Positions 6,887-12,824 of a stretch of 30,684 nt of DNA are shown here, piece by piece. The notes below the pieces were generated by a model that saw nothing but the letters and a program-made list of their open reading frames with translations, ran no database searches and had not been told where the DNA came from. Numbering within the stretch: position 1 is the first letter of the stretch; each line of letters begins with the position of its first letter. The position numbers and the translations under genes were made by a program. This DNA is from an uncultured Collinsella sp. (GTDB lineage Bacteria > Actinomycetota > Coriobacteriia > Coriobacteriales > Coriobacteriaceae), in NCBI GenBank assembly GCA_900541205.1, contig UQIV01000029.1:1-30684 (forward strand), written 5' to 3'.

Positions 6887-7714
6887 CTACTCGCCGAGCT
6901 TGGGATGCAGCAGCGACGGCGCAGCGCCGAGCAGCATCTTGGTGTAGGGGTCCTGAGGGTGCTGGAAGACCTGCTTGGCCTCACCCTGCTCGACAATCTT
7001 GCCACCATTCATAACGATGATGTCGTCAGAGATATAGCGGACCGTCTGGATGTCATGGCTGATGAACACCATGGCCAGGCCGAGCTCCTTCTTAAGGTCG
7101 GTCAGCAGGTTGAGGATCTGCGCGCGGACCGAAACGTCCAGAGCCGAGGTGGGCTCGTCGGCGATGATGGCATCGGGGTTCAGCGACAGGGCACGGGCAA
7201 TTGCGACGCGCTGGCGCTGGCCGCCCGAAAGCTGGCCGGGAAGAACCTCGGCGGCGGAGCTGGGCAGACCGGTGAGCTCCAAGAGCTCCTTGACGCGCTT
7301 CTCCTGCTCGGCCTCGGTACCCAGGTTGTGGACGCGCATGGGGTCGAGCAGTTGCTCGCGAACGACCATGCGGGGGTTGAGCGCCGTGGCTGGGTTCTGG
7401 AACACGACCGAGATGACGCGGCCCATGTGGCGACGGTCCTCGGCGGTACGCTTGGTAACGTCCTTGCCCTTAAAGTAGACTTTGCCGCTCGTGGGGGCCT
7501 GCAGACCGCACATGACGTTGGCGGTGGTGGACTTTCCGCAACCGGACTCGCCGACGATGCCGATGGTCTGTCCGGGCATGAGCTTAATCGTTACACCCTG
7601 GACGGCGTGAACCAGGTTGGGGTGCAGAATCGAGCCGGTACGGGTCCTAAAGGTGACGTGAACGTCATCAAGGAAGATGATCGGCTCGACGCCGTTGACT
7701 GCGGTCTCGCTCAT
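6887..7714 (-). CDS. ABC transporter ATPase, OppF/DppF type (SAT sialic acid system)
   Basis: This 275-residue ATPase belongs to the peptide/nickel/opine uptake family. Walker A is GESGCGKS (55-62), the Q-loop is FQNP (105-108), the signature is LSGGQRQR (162-169), Walker B is IIADEP (183-188), and the H-loop is FISHD. The C-terminal stretch HPQDPYTKMLLGAAP is typical of OppF. The ATG follows the stop of the preceding gene with no gap and has GGAGGTG upstream, so the two are co-translated. It should pair with the ATPase half of the fused subunit. In actinobacterial and Haemophilus ducreyi SAT systems the same layout imports sialic acid, which fits the adjacent nan genes. The substrate is inferred. 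Confidence 0.92.
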   Translation of the reverse strand: MSETAVNGVEPIIFLDDVHVTFRTRTGSILHPNLVHAVQGVTIKLMPGQTIGIVGESGCGKSTTANVMCGLQAPTSGKVYFKGKDVTKRTAEDRRHMGRVISVVFQNPATALNPRMVVREQLLDPMRVHNLGTEAEQEKRVKELLELTGLPSSAAEVLPGQLSGGQRQRVAIARALSLNPDAIIADEPTSALDVSVRAQILNLLTDLKKELGLAMVFISHDIQTVRYISDDIIVMNGGKIVEQGEAKQVFQHPQDPYTKMLLGAAPSLLHPKLGE

Positions 7715-9730
7715 CTACATCACCTCCGCGTGAGGGGTCAAACCATTTGCCTTGAGCACCTCGTCGGGGAGCTCGGAATAGAAGTGCTCGGTGCCGGGCA
7801 CGCGCTTGAAGACCGGACGGGTGTCCAGGCCAATGCGCGGATGGCTCGAGCGGGGCGCGAAGCGATCGCCCTTGGGGAAATCGCGCGGGCTCGGAACGGC
7901 GCCGGGCACCTGGTGCAGGCGGCCCGAACCGCTCTCGATGGACAGAACGGAGCCCAGAAGACCGCGGGTGTACTCATGAATCGGGTTGGTGAGCAGCTCC
8001 TTGGTGGGCGCCTGCTCGATAACCTGACCGGCGTACATAACCGTGATGTTATGAGCGACCTCGGCGACCAGTGCCAGGTCGTGCGAAACGAAGATCATGG
8101 CAAAGCCGAGCTTGGCCTGAAGGTCGTTGAGCAGCTTGATGACCTGCTTCTGGACGGTAACGTCCAGAGCGGTCGTGGGCTCGTCGCAGATGACCAGCTT
8201 GGGGTCGCGGGTAAGGGCCATAGCGATCAGAACGCGCTGACGCTGACCACCGGAAAGCTCATGCGGATAGCTCTCGAGCGTACGCTTGGGGTCGAGGCCC
8301 ACGAGCTCCAGGAGCTCCTCGGCGCTACGGGTGCCGCCACGCTTGGTGAGCTGCTTCATCTGGGCGGAAATGAGCATGGAGGGGTTGAGCGAGGACAGGG
8401 CGTCCTGATAGACCATGGCGATATCGGTACCGCGCAGGCCGAACCACTCCTTCTTGCTCATCTTGAGCAGGTCGCGACCCTCCCAGAGAACCTCACCGGA
8501 AAGATGCTCGTCATCATCGGTCAGGCCCATGATGGCCAGCGTGGTGATGGACTTACCGCAGCCGGACTCACCGACCAGGCCCATGGTCTGGCCAGGACGG
8601 ACATCAAAGTTGACATGATCGACGACGTTGATATCACCGTGGTGTTCAAACTGGATGCAGAAATCGCGGACCGAAAGGATCGGCTCAACGGACTCATCGG
8701 GCACATGGCGGTCGTTACGCTTGAGTTCGACATCACGCAGAGCGCCAAGACGGGCGGACAGGGACTGAGCCTGCTCCTTGTAGGCGCGAACGGGGTCGGA
8801 GACCAGCAGGTCGGCCTCGCGGCGCTTGGAGGAGTCGGTCGGATCCAGGGCGGCGGAGGGAGCAGCGGCCATGGCGTCGGTAATGCCCTCGGACAGGATG
8901 TTGAGCGCCAGGCAGGTGATCATGATGGCAAGGCCCGGGAACAGTGCCTGCCACCAACGGCCGGCAAGCACGCCACCGCGGGCGTCGGCGAGGATGTTGC
9001 CCCAGGTAGCGGTAGGCTCCTGGATACCAGCGCCGATGAAGGTCAGCGAGGCCTCGAAGATGATGGCGTCGGCGACCAGGGTAACGGTGAAGACCATGAT
9101 CGGGGCGATGCAGTTGCGCAGAACATGCTTGATCAAAATCCACGGAGCCTTGGCGCCGGAAACGATGACCGCGCGGACATAGTCCTCACCGTACTCGGAC
9201 ACAATGTTGGCGCGCACGATACGGGCAATCTGCGGAGTGTACATAAAGCCGATGGCGAAGATGATCGACGGCACGGAATTGCCCAGGATGGAGACGAAGA
9301 CGGCAGCGAGGGCAATGCCCGGGATGGACATGATGATATCCAGGATGCGCATGATCGCCTCGGAAACGGACTTGCGCGAAACAGCCGCGAGGGCGCCCAC
9401 AATCGAGCCGCAGACCAGAGCCATGGCGGTAGCACCGAAGCCGATGATCAGCGAGTAACGGCCACCGTAAAGCATGCGCGACAGAATGTCGCGGCCCTTA
9501 TCGTCGGTACCGAAGATAAATCCATTGCCGGGAGCCTGGCGAGCAGTGAAAATCTCGACCGGGCTATAGGGGGCGAGCAGGGGAGCAAGAATCGCGGTCA
9601 GGGCGACCAGCACCAGCACGACGGCGGCGATCTTAGAAGACAGCGTCATCTTCTTCCAGCCACCGAGCTTGAGCCCCTTGGAGGCAGCTTTCTCGAGCTG
9701 CTCGGTTTGCTTCTCTCGAATCTTTACCAT
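7715..9730 (-). CDS. Fused ABC permease-ATPase (OppC-OppD, SatC-like)
   Basis: The 671-residue product joins two normally separate subunits. Residues 30-290 are an OppC-type permease with about six membrane segments and the ATPase-coupling loop GEDYVRAVIVSGAKAPW (181-197). A linker spans 291-345. Residues 348-671 are an OppD-type ATPase with Walker A GESGCGKS (387-394), Q-loop YQD (441-443), signature LSGGQRQR (492-499) and Walker B VICDEP (513-518). This fusion is the hallmark of SAT-type sialic acid importers as I recall them. The C-terminal OppD motif, usually rich in cysteine (GCxFxPRCP), reads GDRFAPRSSHP with both cysteines replaced. The ATG is three bases after the permease stop. Confidence 0.9.
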   Translation of the reverse strand: MVKIREKQTEQLEKAASKGLKLGGWKKMTLSSKIAAVVLVLVALTAILAPLLAPYSPVEIFTARQAPGNGFIFGTDDKGRDILSRMLYGGRYSLIIGFGATAMALVCGSIVGALAAVSRKSVSEAIMRILDIIMSIPGIALAAVFVSILGNSVPSIIFAIGFMYTPQIARIVRANIVSEYGEDYVRAVIVSGAKAPWILIKHVLRNCIAPIMVFTVTLVADAIIFEASLTFIGAGIQEPTATWGNILADARGGVLAGRWWQALFPGLAIMITCLALNILSEGITDAMAAAPSAALDPTDSSKRREADLLVSDPVRAYKEQAQSLSARLGALRDVELKRNDRHVPDESVEPILSVRDFCIQFEHHGDINVVDHVNFDVRPGQTMGLVGESGCGKSITTLAIMGLTDDDEHLSGEVLWEGRDLLKMSKKEWFGLRGTDIAMVYQDALSSLNPSMLISAQMKQLTKRGGTRSAEELLELVGLDPKRTLESYPHELSGGQRQRVLIAMALTRDPKLVICDEPTTALDVTVQKQVIKLLNDLQAKLGFAMIFVSHDLALVAEVAHNITVMYAGQVIEQAPTKELLTNPIHEYTRGLLGSVLSIESGSGRLHQVPGAVPSPRDFPKGDRFAPRSSHPRIGLDTRPVFKRVPGTEHFYSELPDEVLKANGLTPHAEVM

Positions 9731-9733
9731 AAT

Positions 9734-10690
9734 CTACACCGTCCTGATGCGCGGGTTGATGAGCAGGTAGAGCATGTCAACCACGATGTTGATGATGATG
9801 AAGGCAAGAGCAACGACGATGACGACGCCCTGAACCAGGTTCGCCTCGTTGCCCTGAACGCCCTGCAGGATCGCAGTACCCATGCCGGGGAGGTTGAAGA
9901 TGACCTCGATGACGACAGCACCGCCCATGAGGTAGCCGATCTTAAGACCGAGGGTGGTGACCGGGGTGATCAGTGCGTTGCGCAAAACGTTGATGCCGAC
10001 GACGACCTTCTCGGGAACGCCGGCGCCGCGAGCCATACGGACATAGTCCTTATCGAGCTCCTCGACCATGGCCGTACGCACGATACGAGTCATCTGACCT
10101 GTCAGCGGGAATGCCAGAGCGATGGCGGGCATGATCATGCGCGCCAAATAACCTGCCGGGTTGGTGGTGAAGTGAGGCAGAGCACCGGACGCCGGAAGCA
10201 CCTTAAGGTAGGAAGAGAACAGCAGGATCAACAGAACGGCAAGCCAGAACGACGGGGTTGCCAAGCCGGCGATGGAGAAGACGCGGATCACTTGGTCCGG
10301 CCATTTATCGCGATACAGTGCCGCGATGACGCCGAGCAAAAACGAGACGACCGCGCCGATGGCAAGACCGATGAAGGTCAGCTGCATCGTGACGGGCAGG
10401 GCCGTGGAGATGCGCTTGGCAACGGAGTTGCGAGCAGCACCATAGGTGCCCATGTCACCATGGATCAGATCGCCCATATAGCGCACGTAGCGCACGGGCC
10501 AGGGGTCGTCCAGACCATACTTCTCATGGTACTCGGCAACCGCCTCAGGCGAGGCACCGTCACCCAACGCCGTATAGGCGGGGTCGGTCTTGGAGAACGA
10601 CATAAGGAAGAACACCAGGACGGTGACGCCCAATGCCATGATCGGCAGCGCCACGAGACGCCTTCCAATCAAACGTAGAAAGTTGTTCAC
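9734..10690 (-). CDS. ABC transporter permease, OppB/DppB type (SAT system)
   Basis: This binding-protein-dependent permease has about six membrane segments, beginning with GRRLVALPIMALGVTVLVFF. It carries the OppB features FSKTDPAY and, in the coupling loop, DYVRMARGAGVPE. I start it at a GTG (10690) with GGGGAG five bases upstream, giving 318 residues. An ATG at 10723 would add 11 residues that look like translated RBS sequence. Its partner is the fused permease-ATPase that begins three bases after its stop. It follows the solute-binding protein gene after 155 bp containing a palindrome and a hairpin, an arrangement that usually lowers permease expression relative to the binding protein. 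Confidence 0.92.
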   Translation of the reverse strand: MNNFLRLIGRRLVALPIMALGVTVLVFFLMSFSKTDPAYTALGDGASPEAVAEYHEKYGLDDPWPVRYVRYMGDLIHGDMGTYGAARNSVAKRISTALPVTMQLTFIGLAIGAVVSFLLGVIAALYRDKWPDQVIRVFSIAGLATPSFWLAVLLILLFSSYLKVLPASGALPHFTTNPAGYLARMIMPAIALAFPLTGQMTRIVRTAMVEELDKDYVRMARGAGVPEKVVVGINVLRNALITPVTTLGLKIGYLMGGAVVIEVIFNLPGMGTAILQGVQGNEANLVQGVVIVVALAFIIINIVVDMLYLLINPRIRTV

Positions 10691-10730
10691 GTTCTCTCCC
10701 CTTTCTTTTGTCGGTAGGACCAACTGGTAT

Positions 10731-10748
10731 ATGAGTATGGATACTCAT
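10731..10748. repeat. 8-2-8 palindrome upstream of the permease gene
   Basis: ATGAGTAT and ATACTCAT form a perfect inverted repeat with a two-base centre, just upstream of the permease leader. It can act as a small hairpin in RNA or as a DNA site. It stands next to the larger hairpin at 10752-10785. Confidence 0.5.
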
Positions 10749-10751
10749 TAC

Positions 10752-10785
10752 AAGACCCGAGCGACATCGAGGCCGCCCGGGTCTT
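10752..10785 (-). terminator. Hairpin after the solute-binding protein gene
   Basis: AAGACCCGAGCG (10752-10763) and CGCCCGGGTCTT (10774-10785) form a 12-bp stem whose one non-Watson-Crick position is G-U on the minus strand. No strong T-run follows on the minus strand (GTAATGAG), so full termination is unlikely. Hairpins in this place commonly cause partial termination or stabilise the binding-protein message. Confidence 0.5.
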
Positions 10786-10845
10786 TGTTTCAACTATGAG
10801 GACGTTGCCTTACGACCGACGCCCCACATATGACTCAAGCGAGTC

Positions 10846-12459
10846 TTAGGCCTTGACGGTCGCGACGCCCCTGAAGGACATGCTCGTCGTGCCGATGCCC
10901 TTGAAGCCATCGAGGGCCTCGCCGTTGGGCGCGGTGGACGGATCGTCCCAGGAAGCGGAGACGGTCTTGACGTGGACAACGGGGTACAGAACAGCGTTGT
11001 CGGCGATGATGTCGAAGCACTCGTTCCACTTCTTCTGCTGCTCGTCGCCCTCGGCGGCAAGAGCCTCGTCCATGAGACCGTGGAGCTTCGCCCACTCAGC
11101 GGACTCCTTCCACGGGCAACGGGTCTGCATCCAGACGTTGTCGCCATACCACCAGTTGAGCAGCAGGTCGGGGTCGGCGCCGAAGCAGGACGGATCGCCA
11201 GGAGCGAGAAGGATATCGTAGGCCTCGCCGCCGTCGATGGCAGCGTAGGTGGCCGGCGAGGTATCGGTCTGGATGGTCACATCGAAGCCGAGGGCGTCGA
11301 GGTCGTTCTTGACCTGAGCGGCCATGCCCTTGATCTGCTCGTTGTCGGTGGTGCGCAGGGTGATGGCGCCCGGGGTGATGCCAGACTCTTCGATGAGCTT
11401 CTTGGCCTTCTTGGCGTCAGTCTTGTACACCGTGGAAGCCTCATGATAGTTGGTGAAGCTCTTGGGCAGGTAGCAGCTGGCAGCGGTGGCAAGGCCGGCG
11501 AAGGTGTTGGTGATCATCTTCTCGGTGTCGAGCGCGTACATGACGGCCTGACGGACCTTGACGTTGTTCCAAGGCTCCTTGGCGACGTTGAACATGATGA
11601 AGCGGGTGCCGAAACCCTGAACGTTATCGATCTTGCAGCCAGCGCTCTCGAGCTGGTCGACGGCGTCAGCGGTGACGAGCTCCATAACGAGCGTGGAGCC
11701 CTCCTGCTGAGCGGTAACGCGAGCGGTGGGGTCGGTCAGGATGCTGTACTGGATCTTCTTATCCTCGGCAGCATACTCACCGTTGTACTCGGGGTTGGGA
11801 ACCAGGGTGATCTCGGTATCGGAGATAGAGTCGTACATCCAGGGGCCGGAACCGATCGGCTGCTTGGCGCGATCCTCCTCGGCCTGGGTGGCCGGGGTAA
11901 CACGGATGATGGCCAGACGATCCTTGAGCAAGGAGAAGTTGGGGACCTTGGTCTTGACCGTTACAGTGCTGGCGTCCTTGGCCTCGATGGACTCGAAGGG
12001 CTGGAAGAACGGAGCATAGGTAGCGGAAGCAGCGCAAGCGGTGTAGGAGGCAACGACGTCGTCAGCGGTGACCTCGGTGCCATCGGAGAACTTTGCGCCC
12101 TTGCGGATGGTGACCTCGAAGGTGGTGTCGTCCACGGACTTGGGATCATCGGTGGCAAGCTCGTTGAAGGTGCTGTAGTCGTGGTAATCGATGCCGTAGA
12201 GGCCCTCGATGACGTGCCAGTTAGCGCCCAGGCCCACAGCGGAGCCGGTGCTGGCGGGGTCGAAGCTGGACGGAGCGTAAGCGGAACCAGCGGTGATCAC
12301 GCCGCCGCCACGGTTGGCGGAATCGGTGGAACCGGAAGCGGAACCCTCGTCGTTAGAGCTGCCACCGCAGCCGGTGAGACCAAGCCCTGCGACAGCAGCG
12401 ACGCTGCCGGTGAGGCCGAGGAACGAACGCCTGGACATACCCTTGTTGATGATGGCCAT
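10846..12459 (-). CDS. Solute-binding lipoprotein, OppA/SBP family 5 (SatA-like)
   Basis: This is the extracytoplasmic receptor of the ABC importer, SBP family 5, with 537 residues. The ATG at 12459 has AGGAG five bases upstream; an in-frame TTG further out is not needed. The N terminus carries SRRSFLG (9-15), a twin-arginine motif, followed by a hydrophobic stretch and a lipobox LTGC with Cys31, so a Tat-exported lipoprotein is predicted. A Gly/Ser/Asp-rich linker follows. Family 5 landmarks are a RKGAKFSDGTEVTADDVVAS-type sequence and VRQAVMYALDTEKM. The ligand is inferred to be sialic acid from the operon; family 5 proteins also bind peptides. It is the first gene of the operon, behind a 365-bp leader. 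Confidence 0.9.
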   Translation of the reverse strand: MAIINKGMSRRSFLGLTGSVAAVAGLGLTGCGGSSNDEGSASGSTDSANRGGGVITAGSAYAPSSFDPASTGSAVGLGANWHVIEGLYGIDYHDYSTFNELATDDPKSVDDTTFEVTIRKGAKFSDGTEVTADDVVASYTACAASATYAPFFQPFESIEAKDASTVTVKTKVPNFSLLKDRLAIIRVTPATQAEEDRAKQPIGSGPWMYDSISDTEITLVPNPEYNGEYAAEDKKIQYSILTDPTARVTAQQEGSTLVMELVTADAVDQLESAGCKIDNVQGFGTRFIMFNVAKEPWNNVKVRQAVMYALDTEKMITNTFAGLATAASCYLPKSFTNYHEASTVYKTDAKKAKKLIEESGITPGAITLRTTDNEQIKGMAAQVKNDLDALGFDVTIQTDTSPATYAAIDGGEAYDILLAPGDPSCFGADPDLLLNWWYGDNVWMQTRCPWKESAEWAKLHGLMDEALAAEGDEQQKKWNECFDIIADNAVLYPVVHVKTVSASWDDPSTAPNGEALDGFKGIGTTSMSFRGVATVKA

Positions 12460-12528
12460 GTCTTCTCCTATCAATAGAGAATCTTACCCGGGAGCACCTA
12501 GACTTGCCCCCGCGCAACTTGCGGACGA

Positions 12529-12556
12529 TATATACCTTACCTACCGACGAACCCAA
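12529..12556 (-). promoter_or_regulatory. Candidate proximal promoter of the sialic-acid operon
   Basis: On the minus strand TTGGGT (12551-12556) and TATATA (12529-12534) are separated by 16 bases, about 70 bases upstream of the start codon. The hexamer matches are moderate. It competes with the distal candidate at 12606-12634. Confidence 0.35.
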
Positions 12557-12595
12557 CTGAGGTGCCGCGCTCGGCGACCGATACATACATACGCT

Positions 12596-12618
12596 TGAAC
12601 GGTATTTACTACCGTTCA
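12596..12618. promoter_or_regulatory. 9-5-9 perfect inverted repeat, probable repressor operator
   Basis: TGAACGGTA (12596-12604) and TACCGTTCA (12610-12618) are perfect reverse complements around a five-base centre. The repeat covers the -10 hexamer of the distal promoter candidate, a position suited to a dimeric repressor. It lies about 140 bases upstream of the first gene. Sialic-acid operons are commonly controlled by GntR- or RpiR-type NanR proteins, but none is encoded in the window, so the cognate regulator is unknown. Confidence 0.6.
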
Positions 12619-12634
12619 CCGAATTCATTGACAA
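12606..12634 (-). promoter_or_regulatory. Candidate distal promoter of the sialic-acid operon
   Basis: On the minus strand TTGTCA (12629-12634) and TAGTAA (12606-12611) are spaced by 17 bases. The -10 lies in the middle of the 9-5-9 inverted repeat. A start near 12599 would give a leader of about 140 bases. Confidence 0.45.
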
Positions 12635-12722
12635 ATGATTCGACAGACAGTATGTATCGACGAGGTGAGATATCAGTCTTCGTCAACCCGCAGGATAGCA
12701 GTGTTGTTCACCATGGCTAGTC

Positions 12723-12732
12723 AAACGTTTTA
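12723..12732. promoter_or_regulatory. AAACGTTTTA box upstream of the operon promoters
   Basis: The 10-mer AAACGTTTTA is identical to part of the palindrome at 88-101. Its CG-centred core AAACGTTT is palindromic, as in LacI-family operators, but the outer arms here are imperfect. A catabolite-control site is conceivable; evidence is only the shared sequence. Confidence 0.3.
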
Positions 12733-12824
12733 GCGTTAATAAAACCCGAAATCGGCAGGTAATCACCGCGAAACAAATGATTGAAAATTGACCAATCATG
12801 TATATCAGTTGTTTAGAAGCACGT

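Larger units (their letters stand above)
12579..12659. repeat. Inverted pair of 10-mers flanking the operator region
   Basis: CGATACATAC (12579-12588) and GTATGTATCG (12650-12659) are exact reverse complements 61 bases apart. They bracket the 9-5-9 inverted repeat and the distal promoter. They may be separated binding half-sites, or simply related AT-rich sequence. Confidence 0.45.
12475..12824. other. Intergenic leader/promoter region of the sialic-acid operon
   Basis: This 350-bp gap between uvrC and the binding-protein gene is visibly more AT-rich than its surroundings and holds no credible ORF. It contains two candidate promoters, a perfect 9-5-9 inverted repeat, a pair of 10-mers in inverted orientation and an AAACGTTTTA box, all listed separately. 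No clear intrinsic terminator for uvrC was recognised. Confidence 0.7.

Noticed and set aside
6665..10678. 1337-residue plus-strand ORF
   Set aside because: It runs antisense through five well-recognised genes. Its composition (rich in Asp, His, Gly, Arg and Gln) is what results from translating the complement of GC-rich coding sequence, and it shows no known motif.
10972..12477. 501-residue plus-strand ORF opposite the binding-protein gene
   Set aside because: A low-complexity Gly/Val/Leu-rich shadow of a clear SBP family 5 gene.
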